A model generated the notes under the pieces. It did not search any database, was not told the origin of the DNA, and saw only the letters and a program-made list of their open reading frames with translations. Source: Streptomyces sp. NBC_01314 (GTDB taxonomy: Bacteria; Actinomycetota; Actinomycetes; Streptomycetales; Streptomycetaceae). From it: a stretch of 64,000 nucleotides of DNA. The stretch spans positions 8,060,001 through 8,124,000 of the forward strand of contig NZ_CP108394.1 in the NCBI RefSeq assembly GCF_041435215.1, written 5' to 3'. The translations under genes were made by a program, and so were the position numbers. The first letter of the stretch is position 1; each line of letters opens with the position of its first letter. Below, one piece after another: positions 17,188 through 25,746 of this stretch.

Positions 17188-17959
17188 TTTCGATGGGACG
17201 CTGAAGGCTTACCTTCTGGCTTCCTTCGGGGAGCACGGCATTGGTCAGGACGGAGCTTGCGTCTTCGTGGACCAAATACACGAAGATCCAGTAATTGTCG
17301 TTCTTGGGTTTTGACACGCCGACGTTAAATGGTGCAGTCGTCCATGAGTTCCCGCCGGACGCGGCAGCTTTTTCTAGGCCGAAGAGCCGTGACGTGTCAG
17401 GGTTTCCATTGGTGTCGTTTAGGACGGCCGTCCAGATGTCGAAGTGATCCGGAATCCAGCCGGTTCCTGACACGGCAGTGGTGCACCCGATCGATGCGTG
17501 ATGGCTGGGCTTGATGCCCTTCTTGAGGCGCGCGAGGGACTTCGCCCACGCCGCTTCTGCGGATGCCTTACTCTCCGCTTTCGACCCTTCCGAATCTCCA
17601 ATTCCGGGCAAGCTCCAAATAAATGTCAGACATGTCAGTGCTGCGATTGGAGCCAACGCTTGGACTACTGTACGCCGCGCTGAAGCAGTGATCGGACTTC
17701 CGCCTGCTTGCAGATTTCGAATAGAGCGAAAAACGACGAATGCGGCAATCATGCCAAGCAGGACGATTAGCCAAGGCCGGAAATCTTCTGGAATCTTGAC
17801 TACGCCACTCAGTGCGCTTAGGGCGAAGGCTCCAATTGCTGACAGGACACCTATCATGCTTTCCGTCATGGACAGGCGGGATCCCAATCGGCTCTCCGAT
17901 GGTTCACCTTGACCCGAGCGAGGCTGGCCGGACTCGGCAGTTTCAGAGGCGTCTGTCAT
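17132..17959 (-). CDS. Membrane protein of unknown function
   Basis: 275 residues. A polar N-terminus with no signal sequence is followed by three predicted membrane segments (MIGVLSAIGAFALSALSGVV, WLIVLLGMIAAFVVFRSI, APIAALTCLTFIWSLP) and a C-terminal domain of about 140 residues (GIKPSHHASIGCTTAVSGTGW ... YWIFVYLVHEDASS). I do not recognise the family. Base composition is clearly more AT-rich than the neighbours, which points to recent acquisition. Its last 50 bases overlap the open frame of the DUF6879 fragment, which marks a recombination joint. Confidence 0.7.
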   Translation of the reverse strand: MTDASETAESGQPRSGQGEPSESRLGSRLSMTESMIGVLSAIGAFALSALSGVVKIPEDFRPWLIVLLGMIAAFVVFRSIRNLQAGGSPITASARRTVVQALAPIAALTCLTFIWSLPGIGDSEGSKAESKASAEAAWAKSLARLKKGIKPSHHASIGCTTAVSGTGWIPDHFDIWTAVLNDTNGNPDTSRLFGLEKAAASGGNSWTTAPFNVGVSKPKNDNYWIFVYLVHEDASSVLTNAVLPEGSQKVSLQRPIENATILDQIPVERAAQAKC

Positions 17960-18077
17960 GCTAGGTCTTATAGCGCAACGATCGAGTCCCTGTCTGCCAA
18001 ATGGACAATCATTCGCTCTTGCAGGGCTTCCTTGTTATGCACCTGTATGAATGGCCATCATCGGCAAGGAGCAGTCC

Positions 18078-18924
18078 TCAACTCGGCTCGGCGGTCATCC
18101 ACTCCGCCACCGTCCGGACCACGAACGCTTGCCACTCCTGGCTCTGGGGGTTGAGGTACTGCGGGTCGTCGTGGACAGCGAAGCCGTGCTGTGCGCCCTC
18201 GATCTCGACCAGTTGGCACGGTGCGCGGAACTGGGAGACGGCTGACTTGGACGACTCGAAGGGCACCAAGGTGTCCCCGGTGCCGTGCACGATGAGGGTC
18301 GGAGCCTCGACGTCGCCGAGGGCTTCATGGGGACGGAGCCAGAAGACCTCGTTGAAGATGGGGCGGCCGTGCTTGAGTGTCGGCGTGAAACTGGATGAAG
18401 CCCTCTGACGCCAACTGCTGTGCTGCCTCGTCCTGGAGGTAGTCGTTCTCCCAGAAGGGCCGGCTGTCGATGGTGCGCTTCTTGTAGTCGAGTTGGGGGT
18501 TGAAGAGCACCAGGTGGGAGACCTTGTCGGGACGCTGGGCCGCGTAGTACGCGCAGATGCCCCCGCCGAAGCTGGCCCCGAGCAGCGTGACCTCCGCGGC
18601 CCCAGTTGCCTCGCGGACGTGCGCCAGCATGACCCGGATGTCGTTGAGGATGGCCGACAAGGTGAGGTCTTCCTGACGACCCTCGCTCTGCCCATGCCCG
18701 CGGAGGTCGAAGCGAAGTGAGGCCACACCGGCCTCAGCCAGCCCGGCAGCCAGCCGCGTGAAGAAGCCGCCTTCTTCGCGGGTGACGCCTCCACCATGCA
18801 CGAGCACCACGGCCCGTGTAGCCGGTTGCTCCGGCGTGACCAAGGTGCCCGCCAGGTGAAGACCGTCGAGGGTCCGGACACTCACGTCAGTTGTCGGCAT
18901 GAGGGCGAGAGTAGTGGGGGTCAC
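18078..18924 (-). pseudogene. Alpha/beta hydrolase gene with a single-base insertion
   Basis: The first frame (from GTG 18924, overlapping the DUF6247 stop as GTGA, or ATG 18900) encodes VVLVHGGGVTREEGGF, the nucleophile elbow LLGASFGGG and lid region, but after GFIQF it becomes nonsense. The neighbouring frame continues TPTLKHGRPIF ... PTLIVHGTGDTLVPF and QLVEIEGAQHGF, with the acid and histidine of the triad, to a stop at 18078. Removing one A of the AAA at 18388-18390 restores a complete serine hydrolase of about 280 residues. Either a recent pseudogene or a homopolymer sequencing error. Confidence 0.85.
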
Positions 18925-19319
18925 GCAGCCGCCGCAGGCCGGACGAGTGGACCGGCTTCATCCGTGGCGTGATCGACGGGCAGTTCCGCGTCGGCGAGGA
19001 TGCGGCCGAGTTCGGCGGAAGCGGCGCGGCGGGTGTCTTTGTCGTCGCTGGTGGCGACGAGGTGTTCGCACTCGCGGAAGCGGGCGGCTCGTTCGGGCCA
19101 GCGCTGGACGGCGACCCATGCCCACCAGTGATCGACGAAGTGGCGGCCGGGCAGAAGGCTGAACTCGTCGCGGGCCTGGTCCATGGCTTCGGCCCAGTGC
19201 GTATCGAACCTGGGCAGGGCTTCGGGGCTGAGGCGGGCGACGGCGACACGGAGAGCGGCGGGGCTCCTGTCCGGCATGGGGATGAGCGGCCCCGCAGGGG
19301 TGTCGGTGAGCGTGGTCAT
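18921..19319 (-). CDS. DUF6247 family protein
   Basis: 132 residues from ATG 19319. The body PAALRVAVARLSPEALPRFDTHWAEAMDQARDEFSLLPGRHFVDHWW matches the DUF6247 family, small actinobacterial proteins usually found beside toxin-antitoxin or XRE genes, of unknown function. The insertion sequence to its right ends three bases before the start codon (its target duplication covers 19319-19322), so the native promoter has been separated from the gene. A 64-bp relic of the same 3' end lies at 22512-22575. Confidence 0.7.
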   Translation of the reverse strand: MTTLTDTPAGPLIPMPDRSPAALRVAVARLSPEALPRFDTHWAEAMDQARDEFSLLPGRHFVDHWWAWVAVQRWPERAARFRECEHLVATSDDKDTRRAASAELGRILADAELPVDHATDEAGPLVRPAAAA

Positions 19320-19322
19320 TAG

Positions 19323-20989
19323 CCTCGCCGTTTCGGTTGGGGTGCGGCTGAGGGTTGGGTAGAAACGCAAAAGTGCCTTCCTGAGCTGGGACGATGGACC
19401 TTGTCTAGGGGTTCTGTCGTCGCCAGAGGAAGGCACTTTCTGCGTGAAGGATATCGGTTCGCGGCCCCGGCTTGTGGTGTCCACTGACGGGTCGGGGGTG
19501 GTCGGGCACGCCGGAGCACGTTTGCTGGCGGACCTCGCCGAAGCGACCGGGCTGACGGCGGCGTATTCCACCGTGCTCCGGCCGCTTCGGCCGCGCGGCA
19601 CCGGCCACGACCCGGGCCGGATCGCCACCGATCTCGCAGTGATGCTCGCCGACGGCGGCGAGGCGATCGCGGATCTGGCCGTTCTGCGGGACCAGCGCGA
19701 GGTGTTCGGCCCGGTGGCCTCCACGCCGACGGCTTGGCGGCTGCTGGCCGCCGTCGACGAACGCATACTGGACCGCCTGCGGTCGGCCCGCGCCGCAGCC
19801 CGGGAAGTGGCCTGGCTACAGGCCGCCGAGACCCGCACCGCGATACCCGCAGTGAAGGCCGGCGGACGCGAACTGCCCGGCCTGGTCCTGGACCTCGACG
19901 CCACGCTGGTCACCTGCCACTCCGAGAAAGACCAGGCCGCACCCACTTACAAAGGCGGCTTCGGGTTCCACCCGTTGCTGTGTTTCCTGGCCAACACCGG
20001 CGAGGCGATGTCCGGGCTGCTGCGGCCTGGCAACGCCGGAGCCAACACCGCCGCCGATCACATCACCGTGCTCGACCAGGCCCTCGCGCAGATCCCCGAC
20101 GCCCATCGGCACGGCACCGACATCCTGGTCCGCACCGACAGCGCGGGCAGTGCGAAGGCGTTCCTCACGCATCTCCGCGCCTTGCGTGACAAAGGCCTTC
20201 ACCTGCGTTTCTCGGTCGGATACGCGGTCACCGCACCGGTCCGCCGCGCAATCCGCGCCCTGCCCGAACAGGTCTGGCACCCCGCCCTGGACCAGGACGG
20301 AACACTGCGTGCCGGCGCCGAGGTCGCCGAGCTGACCGGCATGGTCGACCTGAACGGCTACCCGGCCGGAACCCGCATCATCGTGCGCCGCGAACGCCCG
20401 CACCCCGGCGCCCAACTGTCCCTGTTCGACCAGGACGAGGGCCTGCGGCACCAGGTCTTCCTCACCGACACCCCGTACTCCGGCGGCGGCTCGGCCCAGT
20501 TCCTGGAGGTCCGCCACCGTGGACACGCCACCGTCGAGGACCACATCCGGTGCGGCAAGACCACCGGCTTCGGACGCTTCCCATCCCGCCTGTTCTCCGT
20601 CAACGCCGCCTGGCTCGAGCTCAGCCTCGCGGCCATCGACCTTCTGGCCTGGACCCGCGTCCTGCTGCTGGACGGCGAACTGGCCACCGCCGAACCCAAG
20701 AAACTCCGCTACCGGATCCTGCACGTCGCTGCCCGTCTCACCCGCGGCGGCCGTCGCCTCCATCTGCGGATCGCAGCAACCTGGCCCTGGCGACACCAAC
20801 TCGCCGCCGCCTTCCACCGTCTGGCCGCCCTACCCCGCCCCGCCAACTGACCAGCCACCCCGGCCACCTACGACACGAAAGACCTTGGAGAACCCGACCA
20901 CCGCGCCGGGTCCCCACCATGCCCACCGCCCGATACCGCCTCGATCAACCCCACAGCGCCACCTCGTCACCCCAAGCGAAACAGCGAGG
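19323..20989 (+). mobile_element. IS1380-type insertion sequence
   Basis: 1667 bp bounded by 21-bp imperfect inverted repeats (19323-19343 and 20969-20989, 19 of 21 positions pairing) and by a 4-bp target duplication TTAG (19319-19322 and 20990-20993). It contains one transposase gene. Both ends and the transposase frame are intact, so it may be active. It landed at the start codon of the DUF6247 gene. Confidence 0.92.
19444..20850 (+). CDS. IS1380-family transposase
   Basis: 468 residues. DDE-type transposase: LVLDLDATLVTCHSEKD holds the first catalytic Asp near 155, ILVRTDSAGSAKAF the second near 235, and the C-terminal block VEDHIRCGKTTGFGRFPS ... NAAWLELSLAAIDLLAW the Glu region. Length is normal for IS1380. 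GTG or ATG starts around 19444 are near the left inverted repeat as expected. Confidence 0.93.
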   Translation: MKDIGSRPRLVVSTDGSGVVGHAGARLLADLAEATGLTAAYSTVLRPLRPRGTGHDPGRIATDLAVMLADGGEAIADLAVLRDQREVFGPVASTPTAWRLLAAVDERILDRLRSARAAAREVAWLQAAETRTAIPAVKAGGRELPGLVLDLDATLVTCHSEKDQAAPTYKGGFGFHPLLCFLANTGEAMSGLLRPGNAGANTAADHITVLDQALAQIPDAHRHGTDILVRTDSAGSAKAFLTHLRALRDKGLHLRFSVGYAVTAPVRRAIRALPEQVWHPALDQDGTLRAGAEVAELTGMVDLNGYPAGTRIIVRRERPHPGAQLSLFDQDEGLRHQVFLTDTPYSGGGSAQFLEVRHRGHATVEDHIRCGKTTGFGRFPSRLFSVNAAWLELSLAAIDLLAWTRVLLLDGELATAEPKKLRYRILHVAARLTRGGRRLHLRIAATWPWRHQLAAAFHRLAALPRPAN

Positions 20990-21021
20990 TTAGTGGCGTT
21001 CCTTTGCGGCGGCGGCGTTCG

Positions 21022-21261
21022 TCAGGTGGCTACGGGAGTGGGTGTGGTCTGTTTGAGTTCGTCGCGCTGGATGGTGGTGACCATACGGTCTTGCTGGGGG
21101 CGGCCGGGCGAGGAGTGACGCCCCCAGGCGTCCAGGCGGTGGGAGACGAGTCGGCGGGCGAGGCGGGCGCCGCGTGGGGTGGAGGTGAAGCGCATGGTGA
21201 ACTCGCGTTCGGGTGTGGGGTGTTGTGGCATATGCCCGTTGGGGGGAGTTGCTGACTTCAT
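21022..21261 (-). pseudogene. ATP-binding (RsbW-like) gene with internal deletion
   Basis: The first ~44 residues from ATG 21261 equal those of the gene at 14715 (MRFTSTPRGARLARRLVSHRLD). The kinase core is then missing: bases corresponding to 14322-14575 of the first copy (about 254 bp) are gone and the reading frame is shifted, giving HSSPGRPQQDRMVTT. The joint lies at 21121-21130 within a CCCCAG sequence, the same place as two short direct repeats in the intact copy. No N-box or G-box remains, so the protein cannot bind ATP. Confidence 0.85.
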
Positions 21262-21267
21262 GGGGTC

Positions 21268-21468
21268 AACGGTCGCGGACGCTGCGTAGCGTTGACCAGG
21301 AGCGACGGGCTGACGGGTGCGGGCTGTACACGTGGGTGGTGCGCTTGTACGCGGTGTTGGCGTGACCGGTTCCCTGGTCTTGCGTTGGGCGGGCGGTGTC
21401 CGGTGACTGTGGTGGTCGTACGGGAGGAGTCGTGGCGTGGACGACGAGGTTCAGCAGCCGGAGTACGA
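21268..21468 (+). repeat. Copy B of the 200-bp repeat
   Basis: Nearly identical to 14722-14923: promoter region and first codons of the second XRE gene. Confidence 0.9.
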
Positions 21469-22267
21469 GTTCGGGACGGGCGTTCTGGGCGTGTTCGGGC
21501 GGCAGTTGAAGCTGTTCCGGGAGCGGGCGGGGATGGACCGCGCGAAGGTCGGTTCGCTGACCGGGTACTCGGCGTCGACGATCGCGTCGTTCGAGCAGGC
21601 GAGACGTATTCCGCCGCCGAAGTTCATCGACCAGGCGGATGAACTGCTCGATGCGAGCGGGGTGTTGAGGGCGAGCAAGGAGGAGGTGGCTCGGGCTCAG
21701 TATCCGGCGTTCTTCCGGGACGCGGCGCGGTTGGAGGCCAAGGCGGCAGCCCTGCATGTGTACGCGACCAAGGCTGTGCCGGGGCTCTTGCAGACGGAAG
21801 AATACGCGCGAGCGGTGTTCTCCATGTGGCGTCCCCTACTGAACGAGGAGACCATCAACCAGCGGGTCGCGGCTCGCCTGGCACGCCAGGAGATCTTCTC
21901 CCGGACCCCGATGCCCACCATCAGCTTTGTCATCGAAGAGTTCGTTCTGCGGCGACCACTCGGTGGACAGGCTGTGATGCAGGGCCAGTTGGAGCAGATT
22001 CTGCTGTATGGGCATCGGCGCAACGTGGAAATCCAGGTGATGCCGATCGAGCGGGTCGAGCATGCTGGGTTGGAAGGCCCTTTTACCTTGATCGAGACGC
22101 ACGAAGGACAGAGGATCGCCTACGTGGAGGCGTACAAGGACAGCCGTCTCTACACGGAGCGGAGGCAGGTACGGGAGATCGAGGAGCAGTACGGCATCCT
22201 TCGGGCCCAGGCGCTCACTCCGCGTGAGTCGCTGGCCCTCGTCGAGAAGTTGCTTGGAGAGAGATGA
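21437..22267 (+). CDS. XRE-family regulator with DUF5753, second copy
   Basis: 276 residues from GTG 21437. The helix-turn-helix part (residues 1-95) is almost identical to the protein at 14892, including LKLFRERAGMDRAKVGSLTG. From about residue 97 the DUF5753 part differs strongly (LHVYATKAVPGLLQTEEYARAVFSM, IEEFVLRRPLGGQAVMQGQ). It is coupled by an ATGA overlap to its own DUF397 gene at 22264. Because the DNA-binding halves match, the two regulators probably act on each other's promoters. Confidence 0.92.
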   Translation: MDDEVQQPEYEFGTGVLGVFGRQLKLFRERAGMDRAKVGSLTGYSASTIASFEQARRIPPPKFIDQADELLDASGVLRASKEEVARAQYPAFFRDAARLEAKAAALHVYATKAVPGLLQTEEYARAVFSMWRPLLNEETINQRVAARLARQEIFSRTPMPTISFVIEEFVLRRPLGGQAVMQGQLEQILLYGHRRNVEIQVMPIERVEHAGLEGPFTLIETHEGQRIAYVEAYKDSRLYTERRQVREIEEQYGILRAQALTPRESLALVEKLLGER

Positions 22268-22467
22268 ACGCCCAACAGCTCATGAAGCCGGTACCTGAGC
22301 CGGCCTGGTTCAAGAGCAGTTACAGCACGGGCTCGGGCGGCGAATGCGTCGAGGTCGCCGTCCGCCCCGCCAGTGTCCACGTCCGCGACTCGAAGGACAC
22401 AACCCGTGCCGCACTCGCCGTGGACCCCACGGCATGGACCGCGTTCGTCGAGTTCGCGGCCCTCTAA
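22264..22467 (+). CDS. DUF397 small protein, second copy
   Basis: 67 residues with AWFKSSYSTGSGGECVEVA and the same last 30 residues as the first copy. The 91 bases at 22375-22465 match 15830-15920 exactly, while the front is different, a pattern of gene conversion or recombination between the copies. Confidence 0.92.
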   Translation: MNAQQLMKPVPEPAWFKSSYSTGSGGECVEVAVRPASVHVRDSKDTTRAALAVDPTAWTAFVEFAAL

Positions 22468-22511
22468 CAGGGGCAGGGCCCTCGGCGGGCGAGACGGGCC
22501 CGCCTCTGCGC

Positions 22512-22575
22512 TGAGGCCGGACAGGCAGGCCGGCCTCATCCGTGGCGTGATCGACGGGCGGCTCCGCGCGCAGTC
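22512..22575 (-). pseudogene. 3' relic of a DUF6247 gene
   Basis: About 60 bases (CTCATCCGTGGCGTGATCG and flanks) match the end of the DUF6247 gene at 18935-18990 (protein segment LPVDHATDEAG). No further homology is visible. It suggests an ancestral order XRE-DUF397 followed by a convergent DUF6247 gene. Confidence 0.6.
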
Positions 22576-22588
22576 CCGTCACGCGTCG

Positions 22589-22618
22589 GCGCCCCGCTCC
22601 AACCCCGGAGCGGGGCGC
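22589..22618. terminator. Perfect 12-bp hairpin
   Basis: GCGCCCCGCTCC (22589-22600), loop AACCCC, GGAGCGGGGCGC (22607-22618). It lies between the plus-strand DUF397 gene and the minus-strand membrane-protein gene and can end transcription from both sides. Confidence 0.8.
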
Positions 22619-22742
22619 TGACACAGTGCGGGCCCGTAAAGCCTCGTGCCCGTCAGGGCACGTAGCGAGTCGTGATCATGTGGCTAGGTGCCGCAGTCGC
22701 CTCCGGTGGCGGAGCGCTCGACGCCCTTCAGCGCACCGAGGG

Positions 22743-23474
22743 TCAGTCCTGCGAGTCCTCGGGCGTCGACGGCGTGCCGTGCGTCAGCTCTGGCCATGAC
22801 GTCGGGGGCGGGCCAAACGCCCGACGACCGGCCCTCACTGCCAGAGCGGCGAGGGCGGCGTTGGCGCCGCCACCGATCACAGCGCCGATACCGAAGGGTG
22901 CCACTCGGCCGAGAACGATGATTCCCTGCTTGGTCCCGTACTTCGTGATGAAGTTCTTCCCCAGGATCTTGTTGATCTGGCGCAACGTCTCGACCGGTAC
23001 CTTGGCGACCACCTGGCGTCCCCAGTGTTGACCCGTGCGCTCGGCGACCTTGGTAATGGTGGTGGAGCCGCTCCCGCCGAGCATGATTCCCATCACGATC
23101 GTTCGGCGGCGCTCGACCTCGTCGATCGGGACTCCGTGGACTTCGGCGACCGAAAGCGCGAAGAGGGCGCTCAGCTCAAGAGACGAGAGAGTCTCGCCTG
23201 CCGACAGTGCCAGCGCGACTCCCGTGCCCACGCCGGGTGCGGCTGCGGTTGCTCCCACTGCGGCACCCGTCCCGCTCAAGGCGCTGACGTACATCCGCTC
23301 CAGACTGCGGATCACCTGTGCCGGAGTTGCCTCCGGGTTCCGCTGGCGGGCTCGGGCGATGTTCTTGCGCACCAGTGGGGTCTGGAGGTCGATCGCCTTG
23401 TCCAGAAGCGCGAGGACTCGCTGCCCACGTCCGGCTGCTTCCGGATCCGCTCCGTCGTGGGTATCTGTCGCCAT
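22743..23474 (-). CDS. Conserved membrane-associated protein
   Basis: 243 residues. The middle is hydrophobic and glycine/alanine-rich (ALSGTGAAVGATAAAPGVGTGVALALSAGE, then LELSALFALSVAEVHGV), followed by RTGQHWGRQVVAKV, INKILGKNFITKYGTKQG and a second apolar stretch VAPFGIGAVIGGGANAAL. This pattern is common in Streptomyces proteins of unknown function and recalls EcsC-like proteins, but I am not sure of that. No signal peptide. It stands alone on the minus strand. Confidence 0.7.
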   Translation of the reverse strand: MATDTHDGADPEAAGRGQRVLALLDKAIDLQTPLVRKNIARARQRNPEATPAQVIRSLERMYVSALSGTGAAVGATAAAPGVGTGVALALSAGETLSSLELSALFALSVAEVHGVPIDEVERRRTIVMGIMLGGSGSTTITKVAERTGQHWGRQVVAKVPVETLRQINKILGKNFITKYGTKQGIIVLGRVAPFGIGAVIGGGANAALAALAVRAGRRAFGPPPTSWPELTHGTPSTPEDSQD

Positions 23475-23753
23475 CCCTTTGCCCCCAGGTCATCACGTGC
23501 CAACTGAAACTGTCACTTAATCAGCCGAACGGACCTTTCGCCAGATGGAACAGGCCATCGAAGGGGCAGCCGATACTGCGGATGCCGAAGCCTCTGCGAT
23601 GTGGCTTCGAACGTGTCGGTTGGTCCCAAAGGAAAAGGAACGAGTCTGGTGGCCCCAGGTAGCGATCATGGGGGCGGGATGTGAACGAGTATTTTGGCCC
23701 CACCCGTTGTCCGTGTTCGCCTGAGCCGAGCATTCGGACGGACGGGCCAGGGG

Positions 23754-24422
23754 TCAGCCGGCCGGTGGCTGCTCGGCCGGGGTGTTCGCCTTCAGCTTCT
23801 CGAATGCGGTGGGCGTCGAGCGGTGCGGCAGGAAGTCCTTGATCTGCTGAGCGCAGTCGGCCGGACTGGCGGTGCTCGTGTCGCACTCGATGTCGTAGAG
23901 GCCGTGAGCGTGGACCTGGGTGATCTGGCGTGCGGCCAGCCCCGGTGGGCGGTCCCCGCGCTCTTGCTCGCGCCGTTCCAGTTCCGGCAAAGGGCAGTGC
24001 ACTCCGACTAGTACCACGTCTTCGGGGGCGAAGAGTGCGACGCAGTCGAGCAGGTGCCACGGCTCGCTCAGGACGTGGTCCACCACGAGGTTGTTGCCGC
24101 CCGCGGCCATGCCGGCGACCGCGCGGTGGAAGCCCATCAATGCACGCCTGAGCGCGGAGGGTAGTTCGTCCGGAGCGATGGCCCGCTGCGACCGCATGGC
24201 ATCGAGGGCGTCCACCGGCATGTGGAAGTACATGTCGTCCAGGACCGTGAGGAGCGACTTGGCGATGCTCGACTTCCCAGAACTCGATGTGCCGTTCAGA
24301 AAGATGATCAGTCCGCCGGATGGCTGCGAAGCTCCCGCCGAGCCCGCATTCCCATGGGATCCAGTTTCTGCTGGAGCTGCCATCATCTTCCCCCGCTTCA
24401 TGCGCTGCCCGTATCCGATCAT
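23754..24422 (-). CDS. Chloramphenicol phosphotransferase-like P-loop kinase
   Basis: 222 residues if started at ATG 24422; ATG 24401 and nearby are alternatives. Walker A GTSSSGKSSIAKSLL is followed by FHMPVDALDAMR, ALRRALMGFHRAV, NNLVVDHVLSE and the strand VVLVGVHCPLPELERREQERGDR, the arrangement of the CPT family whose founding member phosphorylates chloramphenicol. Family members in other species act on unknown substrates, so resistance should not be assumed. It is divergent from the broken sulfatase-like gene. Confidence 0.82.
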   Translation of the reverse strand: MIGYGQRMKRGKMMAAPAETGSHGNAGSAGASQPSGGLIIFLNGTSSSGKSSIAKSLLTVLDDMYFHMPVDALDAMRSQRAIAPDELPSALRRALMGFHRAVAGMAAGGNNLVVDHVLSEPWHLLDCVALFAPEDVVLVGVHCPLPELERREQERGDRPPGLAARQITQVHAHGLYDIECDTSTASPADCAQQIKDFLPHRSTPTAFEKLKANTPAEQPPAG

Positions 24423-24589
24423 GATGCATGCTCGGTCGTCGGCGTGCCTGGGTGCCCCCGCTGTGGTCGATTAAGAGGCTGCGGTGGCCTGTTGTCGGGC
24501 TTTGGTGTGGGCCAGGGAAGTCGTTCACAGCCAGCGATGCGATGAACTGGTGCAGCGTCTTTCTGGTGTCAGCCGTGAACGGGCGCCTC

Positions 24590-25148
24590 AGAGTCGCGCA
24601 CACCAACAACGTCGTCAACGCGGGTTCCGTCGATGCGGGCACGTTCGTCTTCGACGCGCCGAACCTCCTCACCGGGCTTGCCCAGCACGGCTACCGCACC
24701 GTGTGCGTCGGCGGCGTGACCTACTTCTCGCGGGGAGACACCGCTCGGGTCGGTGCTGCCCGAGATGTTCGACGAGGACCACTGGCGGCCCCACTTCTGT
24801 TCCCCGGAGCCCGACTCCACCCGCCACCAGGTCGACCACGCCCTGACCGTCGCCGAGCAGTACGCCGACCGGCCGCTGTTCCTGTTCGTCAACGTCTCCG
24901 CCACCCACGTCCCCCACAGCCACTACACCGGCGACAGCGGCGACTCCTGGCAGTCCCAGGCCGCCGCGCTCGCGTATGCGGACGAACGCATCGGCCGCCT
25001 CGTCGACGGGCTCACCGGCAGGAAAAGATGGCTGATCATCATGTGCGCCGACCACGGCGACGCCTTCGGTGAGGACGGCTACCACGGTCGTGGCATCGCT
25101 CACCCGACCGTGCTGAACGTGCCGTTCGCGGCCTGGCTGTCAGCGTAG
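24590..25148 (+). pseudogene. Truncated and frameshifted STM4013-type hydrolase (sulfatase fold)
   Basis: The first frame gives SVDAGTFVFDAPNLLTGLAQHGYRTVCVGGVTYFSR. Near 24741 the match moves to the next frame, TPLGSVLPEMFDEDHWRP ... PLFLFVNVSATHVPHSHY ... LIIMCADHGDAFGEDGYHGRG, ending at 25148. One base (a G in CGGGGAGACAC) must be removed to join them. The N-terminal ~100 residues of this alkaline-phosphatase-like family (metal and nucleophile region) are missing as well, so it is dead whatever the cause of the frameshift. Confidence 0.8.
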
Positions 25149-25167
25149 GCGGCTACGCTCCCGGGCC

Positions 25168-25611
25168 ATGACCGACACATCCCAACGGGGGGCGATGTGC
25201 GACGCCTCCGTCATCGTGGCCCGAGACGCGGACGGCATGGTTGCCGTCCTGACCGCCGAGTTCCCCCAGCACGGCGGCGAGTACGTGTTCCTGCCCGGGG
25301 GCCGCCGGGAGGACGGCGAGACACCGGATGAGTGCGCGCGACGCGAGCTGCGCGAGGAAGCCGGCGTCACCGCCCAGACCTGGCGGCCCCTCGGCTCGTA
25401 CGCCATCACCCTGAAATCCACTGCCCGCATCCACCTTTTCCTGGCCGAAGGTCTCACCTGCGGCCCGCAGCAGCTCACGCCCAGCGAAGAGACCTTCAAG
25501 CTCATGTGGTGGCCGATGCCTGACGCGATCCGGGCCGCCACCGAGGGACGCTTTCTGCTTCAGGGGGGTCCGCTGGCGCTGCTGCTGGCCCAGCAGGTCA
25601 TCGCGGTCTGA
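25168..25611 (+). CDS. NUDIX hydrolase
   Basis: 147 residues. The Nudix box is complete (GGRREDGETPDECARRELREEAGV fits GX5EX7REUXEEXGU). It starts 20 bases after the broken hydrolase. The substrate, usually a nucleoside diphosphate linked to another group, cannot be told from sequence. No signal peptide. Confidence 0.9.
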   Translation: MTDTSQRGAMCDASVIVARDADGMVAVLTAEFPQHGGEYVFLPGGRREDGETPDECARRELREEAGVTAQTWRPLGSYAITLKSTARIHLFLAEGLTCGPQQLTPSEETFKLMWWPMPDAIRAATEGRFLLQGGPLALLLAQQVIAV

Positions 25612-25746
25612 GAGGAGCCGATCCCGGGCGCCGACCGACAGGCCCGGTCGCGTCATTGTCTACCTCAGCGGATACACCCCTGTCTCGCATCCCGAGGCGC
25701 ACACACCCGGAGCCCAGGGGGCTGGCCCTTGCGAAGAGGACTCGCT

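Noticed and set aside
24428..24590. Minus-strand frame with ADTRKTLHQFIASLAVNDFPGP that looked transposase-like
   Set aside because: Could not be tied to a known transposase, no inverted repeats seen; not enough to call a mobile-element remnant.
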